DNA from: Paenibacillus auburnensis
GTDB lineage: Bacteria > Bacillota > Bacilli > Paenibacillales > Paenibacillaceae
Assembly: GCF_927798115.1 (NCBI RefSeq)
Contig: NZ_CAKMMG010000001.1
Span: 186,001 to 250,000 of the forward strand
DNA length: 64,000 nucleotides
Direction: 5' to 3'
Part shown: positions 34,164 to 43,007 of the stretch, piece by piece
How positions within the stretch are numbered: position 1 is the first letter of the stretch
Layout of the letters: every line of letters begins with the position of its first letter
Translations under genes and position numbers: made by a program
Notes under the pieces: generated by a model
Told to the model about the DNA's origin: nothing
Database searches by the model: none
Seen by the model: only the letters and a program-made list of their open reading frames with translations

Positions 34164-35030
34164 ATGAATCAGATTCAAGATCTACCCTATGATCAAATAG
34201 CTCTTATTACTGGGACCTCCAGCGGCTTTGGACTGCTGACTGCGCTTACTTTGGCGGCAAAAGGATATCACGTGATTGCCACGATGCGTGATCTGGGCCG
34301 CAAAGACGAGCTTATCCGTCAGGCTGAAGAAGCTGATGTGCTCAATCGGATTCATCTAATGACGCTGGATGTCACAGATTCGGAGTCCATTGAATCGGCT
34401 GTTTCAGCAATTATAGACCGTTTTGGAAGAATTGACGTGCTGGTTAATAATGCAGGCTTTGCCGTCGGCGGGTTCGTTGAGGAAGTAAGTATGGAGGAAT
34501 GGCGTCACCAGATGGATACGAACTTTTTCGGGCTGGTAGAGGTAACTAAGGCTGTACTTCCTGTGATGCGCCAGCAGCGCGGGGGAAGCATCATCAATGT
34601 CAGCAGTGTCAGCGGATTAATCGGCTTTCCCGGTTACGCACCTTATGCCGCGTCCAAGTATGCCGTGGAGGGCTTCAGTGAAAGTCTGCGCCAAGAATTG
34701 CTTCCCTTTGGTATCCGGGTCATTCTTGTCGAGCCGGGCTCTTTCCGCACTTCGATCTGGGGCAAAGGTATTGACGGAATCCGGACAAGTGAGGATTCGC
34801 CCTATAAAAAGCAGCTGACTGAGGTACTGCGCTACTCCCGGCGAACCGCGGAAACTGCACCCGATCCCGGGCAGGTGGCTGAGCTGATCGGAAAGCTGGT
34901 ACTCCTGCGTGCGCCCAAGCTGCGTTATCCCATCGGCAAAGGCTCTAAGGTCCTGAGCATAGGCAAAGTGCTGCTGCCCTGGAAGACGCTGGAACGGTTC
35001 ATTGCCAAATCCCTGTCGGGAATGAAATGA
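34164..35030 (+). CDS. Short-chain dehydrogenase/reductase
   Basis: A 288-residue classical SDR oxidoreductase. The NAD(P)-binding TGTSSGFG motif is at about residues 17-24, DVT at about 70, NNAG at about 96-99, and the catalytic Ser in NVSSVSG with the YAASK catalytic Tyr/Lys near 164-168. Substrate unknown; a basic residue after the first strand (MRD) favours NADP. AAAGGAGG precedes the ATG. The stop overlaps a possible 24-residue frame (ATGA). Confidence 0.92.
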   Translation: MNQIQDLPYDQIALITGTSSGFGLLTALTLAAKGYHVIATMRDLGRKDELIRQAEEADVLNRIHLMTLDVTDSESIESAVSAIIDRFGRIDVLVNNAGFAVGGFVEEVSMEEWRHQMDTNFFGLVEVTKAVLPVMRQQRGGSIINVSSVSGLIGFPGYAPYAASKYAVEGFSESLRQELLPFGIRVILVEPGSFRTSIWGKGIDGIRTSEDSPYKKQLTEVLRYSRRTAETAPDPGQVAELIGKLVLLRAPKLRYPIGKGSKVLSIGKVLLPWKTLERFIAKSLSGMK

Positions 35031-35101
35031 CCACTCACCGAAAGCTTAAGCTCTATAACCGCACACGCAGATTCATTGCCAAATATCATGAGTTTGCCTA
35101 A
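35027..35101 (+). CDS. Possible 24-residue basic peptide coupled to the SDR gene
   Basis: ATG overlaps the SDR stop (ATGA). The frame reads MTTHRKLKLYNRTRRFIAKY then HEFA and stops. It is strongly basic and its RFIAK part resembles the SDR C-terminus (ERFIAKSL), so it might also be a small duplication. No ribosome binding site of its own. Confidence 0.3.
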   Translation: MTTHRKLKLYNRTRRFIAKYHEFA

Positions 35102-35145
35102 AATGAAGGTTGATGGATTTTGTATATGAAGAATTGAGGTGTGCT

Positions 35146-35547
35146 ATGCCGGAAACAGTAGGACTACATATCTGTTTTGATGATCAGGGGCGTGAGATTG
35201 AGGTGCTCGATGTGACTCCCGTGGCGCAGGATAAATACAGGATCGAGGAGACACCGATTTTCAACCCGTGCATTACGCTGGGAGATATTATCCGGGTAAC
35301 AGAGAAACAGGGCATTTCGTATTACGTGGAGACGGTGCAGAAGTCCGCTTACCGGAGATATGCATGGCTGCTCAGTAAAGAGGCGGCAGGTTCCCCGGAG
35401 ATCAGGGATATGAAGCAGCGTGTGAAGGAGAACGGCGGAAAATGGGAGCAGATCTTCGGCGGATTGCTCGTTATCCACATGCCCAAAAATACCGTGATCG
35501 ACACGGACGCGGAAATGTCGCGGATACTAGCAAAGTTCGAACTCTAA
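35146..35547 (+). CDS. DUF4265-like protein
   Basis: A 133-residue cytoplasmic protein. The pattern LHICFDDQGREIEVLDVTPV, then YRIEETPIFNPCITLGDIIRV and YVETVQKSAYR, resembles DUF4265, a family of unknown function often found in small-molecule or toxin-related contexts. The start is taken at the ATG at 35146, after GAGGTG; an in-frame TTG at 35110 and ATG at 35113 have only a weak AAGG. It is followed by the signal peptidase gene after 22 bases. Confidence 0.65.
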   Translation: MPETVGLHICFDDQGREIEVLDVTPVAQDKYRIEETPIFNPCITLGDIIRVTEKQGISYYVETVQKSAYRRYAWLLSKEAAGSPEIRDMKQRVKENGGKWEQIFGGLLVIHMPKNTVIDTDAEMSRILAKFEL

Positions 35548-35569
35548 ATATAGATAACTGAGGTGGCAA

Positions 35570-36067
35570 ATGAAAAAATTTCTGAAGCAGTGGGTTCCGA
35601 GTATCGCAATTGGTATCATCCTGTCCTTATTTATCCGGTCTTATGTTGCTGAAGCAATGAGAGTTCCGACCGACTCCATGGTTCCCACGATAAAAGTGGA
35701 TGACCGGCTGCTGGTAGAGAAGATGCTCTGGCTGACCACGCTGAAGCATGGCGATATCGTTGTGTTCAATCCGCCGGTTGCCGGTGATGAACAGAAGAAA
35801 TATGTCAAACGCCTGATTGGCCTGCCGGGTGACACGATCGAAATTAAAGAAGGTGCCTTATTCAGAAACGGTGAAAAGATCGATGAACCTTATCTGAAGG
35901 AGACCATGAACTATACCTTTGGGCCGGTTACTGTTCCAGCGGATCACTATTTTTTCCTTGGCGACAACCGGAATATCAGCTACGATGCTCATTTGTGGGC
36001 GACACCCTTTGTAGCCAAGGATAAATTGATTGGTAAAGTAGTTGCCGATGTGAACGATCTTTTTTAG
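35570..36067 (+). CDS. Type I signal peptidase
   Basis: A 165-residue membrane-anchored serine protease that removes signal peptides from exported proteins. One N-terminal helix (about 10-24) anchors it, followed by box B with Ser36 (RVPTDSM), box D with the general-base Lys80 (YVKRLIGLPGD), and box E GDNRNISYDAHLW near 130. In most relatives box E continues with SR after the Asp; here AH replaces it. It is shorter than many Bacillus Sip proteins but complete. Confidence 0.92.
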   Translation: MKKFLKQWVPSIAIGIILSLFIRSYVAEAMRVPTDSMVPTIKVDDRLLVEKMLWLTTLKHGDIVVFNPPVAGDEQKKYVKRLIGLPGDTIEIKEGALFRNGEKIDEPYLKETMNYTFGPVTVPADHYFFLGDNRNISYDAHLWATPFVAKDKLIGKVVADVNDLF

Positions 36068-36074
36068 AACCGTA

Positions 36075-36380
36075 TTAGCCTGTGACTGGGTAATCTACCA
36101 CAACGACATTTTCAATTATTCCCTCTAGCATAGCTACAAACTCCTGGTGGGCCGGATGCGGTCCATATTGACGCAGGGCTTCCTGATCTGTAAAGGTCAC
36201 GCGAAGCCCCAGCGTATATCCATGGATATTCCCCGCTTCCTCTGTCACATTTACCCCTGCCGTCAATTCGACAATCCCTGGTATCTGTTCCTTCAGCCTC
36301 AAAAGTGTCTGCACCAGCAGCTCTTCTGTTTGCGGTTGGTAATTATTGTTGAATTTAAAGACAACCAAATGCTCGTACAT
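36075..36380 (-). CDS. Dabb family stress-responsive protein
   Basis: A 101-residue dimeric alpha-beta barrel protein. Features are the N-terminal HLVVFKF strand, LLRLKEQIPGIVELTAGVNV and LRVTFTDQEALRQYGPHPAHQEFV, typical for the stress-responsive A/B barrel (Dabb) domain. No enzyme activity can be assigned. GAGGAGG precedes the ATG. It converges on the signal peptidase gene 8 bases away and is divergent from the small membrane protein at 36451. Confidence 0.88.
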   Translation of the reverse strand: MYEHLVVFKFNNNYQPQTEELLVQTLLRLKEQIPGIVELTAGVNVTEEAGNIHGYTLGLRVTFTDQEALRQYGPHPAHQEFVAMLEGIIENVVVVDYPVTG

Positions 36381-36450
36381 AATACTACCTCCTCAAAGTT
36401 ACAGCTTAGCGTTCATTATACTATATAACTGAAACATGAAAGGATAAGCC

Positions 36451-36915
36451 ATGACAGATCCTGTCTATGTAACGAGAATCAAACCTCCGTTAGCCCTTAG
36501 AACGATGCTGAGCGTGCTGGTAAGCATCGCTATTCTTCTTATATCATTCTTTAGGAGTCCAGGTAATACGATCCGGCCGCATGACACCTTGTACTATGTT
36601 CTAATCCTTTGTCTCATTTTCTCTACTTTGTTAGAGGTGTATTTGATTTTGCTAGCGCTCCGGAAGGCAACTGAAATGAAGTGGAGTACTGATACTTTGC
36701 AGATTCATAACCGTATGATCCCAGCACCTGAAATCAAGTCTTTTCATATTGATGGTCCTTTAGTCGGTATTTTGCCGAAGAATACAAGAATTGTACCGCT
36801 CAGCCTGTGTTTCAGGTTCACGGATGACCGGACACAAGCAATAGAGAGTCTTCATGCCTGGGCCGAAATGAATGGAGTCAGGCTGAAATACGGCAGATTT
36901 GTGAAATGGATGTAG
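36451..36915 (+). CDS. Small membrane protein, unknown function
   Basis: A 154-residue protein with two membrane helices (about 19-35 and 47-69) and a cytoplasmic C-terminal domain of about 85 residues. The C-terminal part (TLQIHNRMIPAPEIKSFHID, then PLSLCFRFTDDRTQAIESL) is strand-rich and resembles a PH-like domain of bacterial membrane proteins. No family is recognised. Start at ATG with AAAGGA upstream. Confidence 0.6.
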   Translation: MTDPVYVTRIKPPLALRTMLSVLVSIAILLISFFRSPGNTIRPHDTLYYVLILCLIFSTLLEVYLILLALRKATEMKWSTDTLQIHNRMIPAPEIKSFHIDGPLVGILPKNTRIVPLSLCFRFTDDRTQAIESLHAWAEMNGVRLKYGRFVKWM

Positions 36916-37064
36916 TAATATTTGAAAAAGGCGGCTAAAGTAGGGATTCATTTGAACTAGTCCGGGCAGTGAATGCGACTTTAACCATATTGTCACTATA
37001 AAGGCATTTGACTATGATCAATTTACACAAGGAATATTATTTACTCAAGAAGGAGTGCTGCAAT

Positions 37065-38093
37065 TTGAAAGTTCATGTCACAGATCTAAAACCCGGTGAT
37101 TGTCTTATGACTGACACTTTCAATAGTGTGGGCTTGCATATATTGCCCAGCGGGACCATTGTCCAGCGTGAAGAAATCTCCCTGCTGATCCGGCAAAGAA
37201 TAGAATATGTAGCAATTGTAGCCCGCGAGCTGCCGCAAACCATTGAGGAGCTGAACCATGGTCTCCATGATGATTTTGATCAGGTGATCATGAATTATGA
37301 ATCGACTTTCCTGGAGGCTCTTTCGCAGGGCAGCTTTACCCCGGAACTTGTTGATGCTACGCTGCAGCCGCTGCTTGAAACCTTGGATAAGCAAAAAGAT
37401 GTCGTATCCCTGCTGCTTCTGCTGGACCGTGAAGATGTTGATACTTACCAGCATTCGCTGCAGGTAGGGTTGCTGTCTTATTATATTGCGACATGGCTTG
37501 GTTACTCCAAAGAGGAGCGCTACAAGATCAGCCGTGCCGGCTACCTGCATGATATCGGCAAAAGCCAGGTGTCATTGTCCATCTTAAATAATTCGGGATG
37601 GCTAAATGCTGCCGAGGAAGAAGAACTGAAGCGCCACACCGCTTACGGTTACGATATTATCCGGAGATCCATGAAGGATGAAGCTACGGCACTAGTTGCG
37701 CTGCAGCATCATGAATATGAGGATGGTTCGGGTTATCCGGCCAATCTCCGCAAAAATGATATTCATCCCTATACTGAAATAGTGACTGTCGCTGATATCT
37801 ATATGAAGCTTACTACGTCCAGGCTGAACCGGCCGAAGCAGGGGCTTGTGTCCGTGCTGCGCCAGGTGCATGAAATGGGCTTTGGCAAGCTGAACGGAAA
37901 TGTAGTGCAGGCCCTTACGGGGCATTTGCTGCCAGGGTTTGTAGGTAAGACGGTGCAGCTCAGTAACGGAGAGACGGGCACTATTGTAATGAACAACGCT
38001 CTGGATATCTTCAAGCCGCTGATCAAGGTGGATGAGGATTACAGGGATTTATCACGGGAGCGTAGTCTGACCGTTGATGAAGTTTTTATTTAG
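37065..38093 (+). CDS. HD-GYP domain protein, probable c-di-GMP phosphodiesterase
   Basis: A 342-residue cytoplasmic protein. I start it at TTG 37065, with AAGGAG ten bases upstream, giving MKVHVTDLKPGDC. The N-terminal part resembles DUF3391; the HD-GYP domain covers about 115-260, with QHSLQVG, GYLHDIGK (HD near 162-163) and HHEYEDGSGYP at about 215-225. These metal-binding residues are all present, so hydrolysis of cyclic di-GMP is plausible. A C-terminal extension of about 60 residues follows. A terminator follows the gene. Confidence 0.88.
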   Translation: MKVHVTDLKPGDCLMTDTFNSVGLHILPSGTIVQREEISLLIRQRIEYVAIVARELPQTIEELNHGLHDDFDQVIMNYESTFLEALSQGSFTPELVDATLQPLLETLDKQKDVVSLLLLLDREDVDTYQHSLQVGLLSYYIATWLGYSKEERYKISRAGYLHDIGKSQVSLSILNNSGWLNAAEEEELKRHTAYGYDIIRRSMKDEATALVALQHHEYEDGSGYPANLRKNDIHPYTEIVTVADIYMKLTTSRLNRPKQGLVSVLRQVHEMGFGKLNGNVVQALTGHLLPGFVGKTVQLSNGETGTIVMNNALDIFKPLIKVDEDYRDLSRERSLTVDEVFI

Positions 38094-38128
38094 AAAATCA
38101 GGTTGTCATATAAGCAGCCATAGTGTAT

Positions 38129-38175
38129 AGGCTATCTTCACGGATCCAGAGTGACCGTTGGGGATAGCCTTTTTA
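38129..38175 (+). terminator. Terminator of the HD-GYP gene
   Basis: AGGCTATC and GATAGCCT enclose inner ACGG/CCGT pairs, followed by TTTTT. Confidence 0.85.
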
Positions 38176-38267
38176 CATTCTGCTGAATTTGAATTCCCTC
38201 TGTTAAATGGGCTATGATTAATTCAGAGCCGGCCTATTAAATGGCAGCAGAAAGAGGAGAACTGAAT

Positions 38268-39005
38268 ATGAAAACAGGCAACCAGATAGAGAATTTTAAG
38301 CAGCTAAAATATGAACTTACCCGTTTTATGATGATCTATAAATTTGCCCTGGAAGAAATAGAGACGAAGATTGAAATTCTGAAACAGGAGTTTCAGATGC
38401 TCCATGACTATAGCCCAATTGAACACACGAAGTCCCGCATTAAATCTCCTGAGAGTATTATGAACAAAATGCTTCGTAAGAACAGCGAGCTCTCACTGCC
38501 AGCCGTCCGTTCCAGTATTAAGGATATCGCCGGCCTCCGCATCACCTGCTCGTTTATATCTGACATTTATCAAGTCAGCGAAATGCTGCAGAAGCAGGAT
38601 GACCTGAAGGTGCTTCAGATTAAGGATTACATCAAAAATCCGAAGCCTAACGGATATCAGAGCCTGCATCTGCTGGTCGAAGTGCCGGTGTTCCTGTCGG
38701 ACTGCACAGAGATGGTGTGTGTTGAAGTACAGATTCGCACCATTGCTATGGATTTCTGGGCCAGTCTTGAACATAAAATTTTCTATAAATACAGCCAGTC
38801 GGTTCCTGAGCATCTGACCCGTGAGCTGAAGAATGCAGCGCTCAAAGCCAACGAGCTGGATCTGCAGATGGAGCGTCTGCACCGTGAGATTAAAGAAATT
38901 AAAGATGCCCAGGCCGACGAGGAAGTGCTGGAGTTCCAGCGGATCATGATTAACAATCAGCAGTTTAATTTGCCGGCCAACTTTATGAAGCTGCTGGGTG
39001 AATAA
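38268..39005 (+). CDS. Small alarmone synthetase (RelP/YwaC-like (p)ppGpp synthetase)
   Basis: A 245-residue protein starting at the ATG at 38268, preceded by AGAGGAG. The synthetase domain is clear: IEHTKSRIKSPESIMNKMLRK, DIAGLRITCSFISDIYQV, KDYIKNPKPNGYQSLHLLVE and VEVQIRTIAMDFWASLEHKI. These blocks match B. subtilis YwaC (SAS2/RelP) more closely than YjbM. No hydrolase, TGS or ACT domain is present. It makes ppGpp/pppGpp from GTP or GDP and ATP. It carries a longer charged C-terminal helix than YwaC. Confidence 0.93.
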   Translation: MKTGNQIENFKQLKYELTRFMMIYKFALEEIETKIEILKQEFQMLHDYSPIEHTKSRIKSPESIMNKMLRKNSELSLPAVRSSIKDIAGLRITCSFISDIYQVSEMLQKQDDLKVLQIKDYIKNPKPNGYQSLHLLVEVPVFLSDCTEMVCVEVQIRTIAMDFWASLEHKIFYKYSQSVPEHLTRELKNAALKANELDLQMERLHREIKEIKDAQADEEVLEFQRIMINNQQFNLPANFMKLLGE

Positions 39006-39066
39006 TCATAGTCGAAACCTTCGATCAGCGTATAGCATGTAATTATCACTGTAAGGGGGATGATTC

Positions 39067-39933
39067 ATGGCAAGGCAGGCCTATATTACGGATCTCGACG
39101 GAACGCTGCTCACCTCAGAACAGAAGCTTACAGACTACACAATTCAGGTGATTACAGCAGCAATGGAGCAGGGGGCGATCATCAGCTTCTCAACGGCCAG
39201 GGGCTTCATTAGTGCAGCCAGTGTAGTTTCGGAAATTGCCTGGAAGTATCCGCTTATTCTTTATAATGGAGCCCTTATTTATGACGGAATGTCCGGGACG
39301 GTGATCGACGGATACTGGCTGGATTGCTTTATTTCTAAGGAAATTATAAGCATCGGGCGGCAGCTTGGCGGGATTACTCCATTTTATTTCTCGCTGGATG
39401 ATAATGACCGTGAGAGAGTGCTGCATGAACCGCTCAAACGCGAGGGCGATGTTGTGTTCTTTAACAGCCGTCCGGGGGATAAGCGATTTCGGGAGGTGGA
39501 CAAGCTGGAATGCCCGGCAGGACACCGGACTTTGATTATCACTTATATCGGCCTGCTGGAAGAGCTTCAGCCTATTCATCAGGCGGTGCAGCACAGATTC
39601 GGGGATAAGCTGCAAATCCACTTCATGAAGGACTTATACATAAAGGATCACTATTTTCTGGAATTCAGCCATCCCCAAGGCAACAAAAGCGAAGGACTCA
39701 AGTTATGGGCGCAGCATATCGGTCTTGAACCGCAGGATATTACTGTATTCGGTGACCACTTGAATGATCTGGGACTGTTCGCAGCCGCCGGAACAAGGAT
39801 TGCCGTACAGAACGCCCAGCAGGAGATAAAAGCATTGGCACATCAGGTCATCGCTTCGAATAACGAAGATGGTGTAGCCAGATTCTTGGAGAAAACTTTG
39901 ATGTACAAAAAGGAGCGGATACCAGGTGAGTGA
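39067..39933 (+). CDS. HAD-IIB (Cof-like) hydrolase
   Basis: A 288-residue phosphatase of the haloacid dehalogenase superfamily. Motif I DLDGTLLTSEQKL is at about residues 8-20, motif II FSTARG near 41-46, the motif III Lys is in HPQGNKSEGL near 200-209, and motif IV is VFGDHLNDLGLF near 224-235. The C2 cap is typical of Cof proteins, which dephosphorylate sugar phosphates or cofactors. Its last 8 bases overlap the GH9 gene, so the two are translationally coupled. Confidence 0.92.
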   Translation: MARQAYITDLDGTLLTSEQKLTDYTIQVITAAMEQGAIISFSTARGFISAASVVSEIAWKYPLILYNGALIYDGMSGTVIDGYWLDCFISKEIISIGRQLGGITPFYFSLDDNDRERVLHEPLKREGDVVFFNSRPGDKRFREVDKLECPAGHRTLIITYIGLLEELQPIHQAVQHRFGDKLQIHFMKDLYIKDHYFLEFSHPQGNKSEGLKLWAQHIGLEPQDITVFGDHLNDLGLFAAAGTRIAVQNAQQEIKALAHQVIASNNEDGVARFLEKTLMYKKERIPGE

Positions 39934-41569
39934 GCAACAGGTTCGCGCAATTACAGTAGATCAGATCGGATATTCCACATACATGAAGAAAATCGCCCTG
40001 TTAACCGGGACGGAGCATTCATTCCGGGTTGTGAATGCAGAGACGGGAGCGGTAGTATTCAAGGGAGAATCTGCTGCCGTAGCAGACGATAAGGCCAGTG
40101 GTGCCAGAGTTCATGCCGCTGACTTCTCAGCGGTTACCGCTACAGGACAGTATTTCCTTGAAGCTGGGGATGGGGCGGTATCCGCAACTTTTGTCATTGC
40201 AGATAAGCCCTATCAGGAGCTGCAGAAGGGATTGTTGAAAGCCTTTTATTATTACCGCTGCGGGGCCGAACTAAGCGGGGATTATGCCGGACCTTGGGGA
40301 CATGCTGCCTGCCATCTGGCAGAGGGAACCGTAATCGGCCAGCCTGAGCTGAAGCTCGACAGCAGCGGAGGCTGGCATGATGCAGGGGATTACGGAAAAT
40401 ACTCCGGTCCGGGCGCCAAGGCTGTCGCTGATCTGCTGCTGGCCTATGAGTTATATCCTGCTGCGTTTGCGGGTGACTTTACACTCCCGGAAAGCGAGGG
40501 GATGATGCCGGATGTGCTGCTGGAGTGTAAGGTAGAGCTGGATTTTCTGTTCAAAATGCAGGAGGCCGGCAGCGGCGGGGTCTATCATAAGCTGACCACG
40601 CTGAACTTTCCCGGCCTTGATGTTATGCCGGAGGATGATACATCAGAACTGTTTTTCTCACCGGTATCCGCTGCTGCTACAGGAGATTTTGCCGGGGTAA
40701 TGGCAATGGCAGCAAGGATCTATAAGCCATTTGATGAGTCCTATGCAGACCGTTGTCTTGAAGCAGCGTGTGCCGCCTGGCAGTGGCTGGAGCAGCATCC
40801 GCAGGAGCCTGGCTTTAAGAATCCGCCGCAAATCACGACGGGTGAATATGGGGATGCCGAAGATCATGACGAACGTTTCTGGGCAGCAGCGGAACTGTAC
40901 CGGACGACAGGCGAAGAAGTCTACCATAAGGCTGTCCAAAAGTTATCCAGACTGCCATTCCCCAAATTCAGCCTGGGCTGGGCGGACATGGGCGGTTATG
41001 GTACACTGGCCTATCTGCTGAATGTGGAGGCACAAGGGGAGGCATTATACGCATCCCTTAAGGAAGGACTGCTTGCGGAAGCGGAGCAGCTTGTCCAGGT
41101 GAGCCAGTCAGACGGATACCTCATTTCTCTGCGGGAAGAGGATTACATCTGGGGCAGCAATATGCTGGTGATGAACAACGCGATGCTGCTGCTGGCTGCG
41201 GAGCATTTCAGCGGAGATGCCCGTTATGCCGATTGTGCACTGGACCATCTTCACTATCTGCTTGGCCGAAATGTGCTGGATATCAGCTATGTGACCGGTT
41301 TTGGCGACCGTCCGGTATTGCATCCGCATCACCGCCCGTCTGTAGGCGATCATGTGGAGGCGCCAGTTCCCGGACTTGTGTCCGGCGGGCCTGACCGCGG
41401 ATTGCATGATGAATATGTCCTGCAGCATTTACAGGGTAAGCCTGCAGCGCAGTGTTTTGCCGACCATGAACTCAGCTACTCCACGAATGAGGTTACGATC
41501 TACTGGAATTCACCGGCTGTCCTGGTGGCAGCGAGGTTTAATACACAGGTGAACCATGGGACGTTATAA
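39926..41569 (+). CDS. Glycoside hydrolase family 9 enzyme, no signal peptide
   Basis: A 547-residue enzyme with an N-terminal Ig-like (CelD_N) domain (about 5-92: VDQIGYSTYMKKIALL) and a GH9 (alpha/alpha)6 barrel. GGWHDAGDYGKYSG at about 148-161 holds the two Asp residues of the catalytic base site, LHPHHRPS near residue 471 the conserved His, and STNEVTIYWNSP the acid Glu522. The start is GTG 39926 with AAGGAG upstream, inside the HAD gene. No signal peptide means a cytoplasmic enzyme, probably splitting imported cello- or mixed-linkage oligosaccharides. It overlaps the next HAD gene by 14 bases. Confidence 0.9.
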   Translation: MSEQQVRAITVDQIGYSTYMKKIALLTGTEHSFRVVNAETGAVVFKGESAAVADDKASGARVHAADFSAVTATGQYFLEAGDGAVSATFVIADKPYQELQKGLLKAFYYYRCGAELSGDYAGPWGHAACHLAEGTVIGQPELKLDSSGGWHDAGDYGKYSGPGAKAVADLLLAYELYPAAFAGDFTLPESEGMMPDVLLECKVELDFLFKMQEAGSGGVYHKLTTLNFPGLDVMPEDDTSELFFSPVSAAATGDFAGVMAMAARIYKPFDESYADRCLEAACAAWQWLEQHPQEPGFKNPPQITTGEYGDAEDHDERFWAAAELYRTTGEEVYHKAVQKLSRLPFPKFSLGWADMGGYGTLAYLLNVEAQGEALYASLKEGLLAEAEQLVQVSQSDGYLISLREEDYIWGSNMLVMNNAMLLLAAEHFSGDARYADCALDHLHYLLGRNVLDISYVTGFGDRPVLHPHHRPSVGDHVEAPVPGLVSGGPDRGLHDEYVLQHLQGKPAAQCFADHELSYSTNEVTIYWNSPAVLVAARFNTQVNHGTL

Positions 41570-42230
41570 AGTCATCAGCCTGGATATGTTTCAGACATTG
41601 GCAAATATTCAGGACCGCAGGGCATATGTATGGAAGCCTATTTTGCAGCGGGACTATAGTGAGGAACGGGCTTTGGCACTTGGAAGCATGCTGCTGAGCA
41701 GCTATCAAAGGTTATCTTCTGAGATACGAAGTAACGGAGATTTTTGGACCAGTAAAGAAATTTATACCCGCAGCTTCCAGCAGGTTTTTAAGCAGCATGG
41801 GGTGGAATTTGATCCTCTTCAGGCAGTTGATATTCTGTTTGCACAGCACCGGTTGTCCACGTTATATGAGGATACGGAGCGTTTCCTGCAACAGATATGT
41901 GCTAAATACCAGGTCTGCATAGTCAGTGATACTGATGAGCTGATGCTGCCGGACTTTTATCAGAACTATCCGGTTACTTTATTCACATCGGAAATGCACA
42001 GGTCCTACAAAAATGACAGCCGCAACGTAATGTTCCGAGAGGTCATTGCCCATTACGGCGTAGAACCTGTGCAGATTATCCATGTAGGAGACACAGCATC
42101 GGATGTGTTAGGTGCGGCAAGAGCGGGAATTACCGCCTGCTGGATCAACCGGGAGAAAGCCGTTTGGCAGCAAGCGGTGCAGCCGGATTATTCAGTAACA
42201 TCGCTGGTTGAGTTATATGAGCTTCTATAA
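41556..42230 (+). CDS. HAD family hydrolase (class I)
   Basis: A 224-residue haloacid dehalogenase-type phosphatase. Motif I is LDMFQTLAN with the nucleophile Asp10; motif II VSDTDE near 123-128; the motif III Lys is in SYKNDSR; motif IV HVGDTASDVLGAARAG near 176-191. It overlaps the GH9 stop by 14 bases, so three genes (HAD, GH9, HAD) form one coupled unit. That suggests phosphorylated intermediates in oligosaccharide use, but the substrate is unknown. Confidence 0.85.
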   Translation: MGRYKVISLDMFQTLANIQDRRAYVWKPILQRDYSEERALALGSMLLSSYQRLSSEIRSNGDFWTSKEIYTRSFQQVFKQHGVEFDPLQAVDILFAQHRLSTLYEDTERFLQQICAKYQVCIVSDTDELMLPDFYQNYPVTLFTSEMHRSYKNDSRNVMFREVIAHYGVEPVQIIHVGDTASDVLGAARAGITACWINREKAVWQQAVQPDYSVTSLVELYELL

Positions 42231-42272
42231 GGCGGTTAAGCTGATGACTCCATTAAAAGGAGGGCAAAGTAG

Positions 42273-42821
42273 ATGAGCAGTTATACTGAGGATGACATGG
42301 AGCACCTATGTTACCCCATTGGAAGGTTTGCGGCCAAGGAAAACCGGACGGCAGACGAACGGAATCAGGATATTCTAAAGATTGGCCGACTCCCGGCTGG
42401 CTTAAGTGAAGCCGTGGGCCCGCTCACATTAGAGCAGTTAAATACCCCTTACCGGCCTGGCGGCTGGAGTGTTGCACAGGTTGTTCATCATCTTGCTGAC
42501 ACGAATATGTTCGCCTATCTCCGCTTTAAGCGGGGGCTTACTGAAGATGCACCGCAGATTCCAACCTACCGGCAGGACCTGTGGGCGGAACAGAGCGATT
42601 ATCTGGAAGAGCCGGTAGAGTCTTCACTCCGGCTGCTGGAGTATCTGAACCCGCGGTTCATGAACTTGCTGAGTTCACTGAGTGATGCTGATTTTGACCG
42701 GATTTTTGTGAGTGCAGGCCTTGGGACGATGAGCCTGGATACAGCATTACAGAGATATATCTGGCACAACAGCCATCACATTGCGCAGATCACCTCGCTA
42801 ATCAAGCGGAGCGGATGGTAA
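42273..42821 (+). CDS. DinB-superfamily YfiT-type protein (putative bacillithiol transferase)
   Basis: A 182-residue four-helix-bundle protein. RPGGWSVAQVVHHLADTNMF at about 66-85 provides the first metal His, and IWHNSHHIAQITSL near 165-178 the other two. The arrangement matches B. subtilis YfiT/BstA-type proteins, metal-dependent enzymes that may transfer bacillithiol to electrophiles. AGGAGGG precedes the ATG by eight bases. A terminator follows. Confidence 0.88.
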   Translation: MSSYTEDDMEHLCYPIGRFAAKENRTADERNQDILKIGRLPAGLSEAVGPLTLEQLNTPYRPGGWSVAQVVHHLADTNMFAYLRFKRGLTEDAPQIPTYRQDLWAEQSDYLEEPVESSLRLLEYLNPRFMNLLSSLSDADFDRIFVSAGLGTMSLDTALQRYIWHNSHHIAQITSLIKRSGW

Positions 42822-42830
42822 TATAAACAA

Positions 42831-42873
42831 GAGCAAGCGGAGCAGGAGGCACTCCTGCCGCTTGCTTTTTTTC
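42831..42873 (+). terminator. Terminator of the YfiT-type gene
   Basis: GCAAGCGG-(AG)-CAGGAG and CTCCTG-CCGCTTGC form a long stem, followed by seven T residues. Confidence 0.9.
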
Positions 42874-43007
42874 TTTTGGAGATATATAAATCGTGCCCAA
42901 ATCTGCTCCATCATGCAAAAAATGGAAATGAAATCTGTATGTAGATTCTCTTTCTTTATCGTATATAATTATACCAAATGGGCACAGGTACATAAGGAGG
43001 TCGGGGA

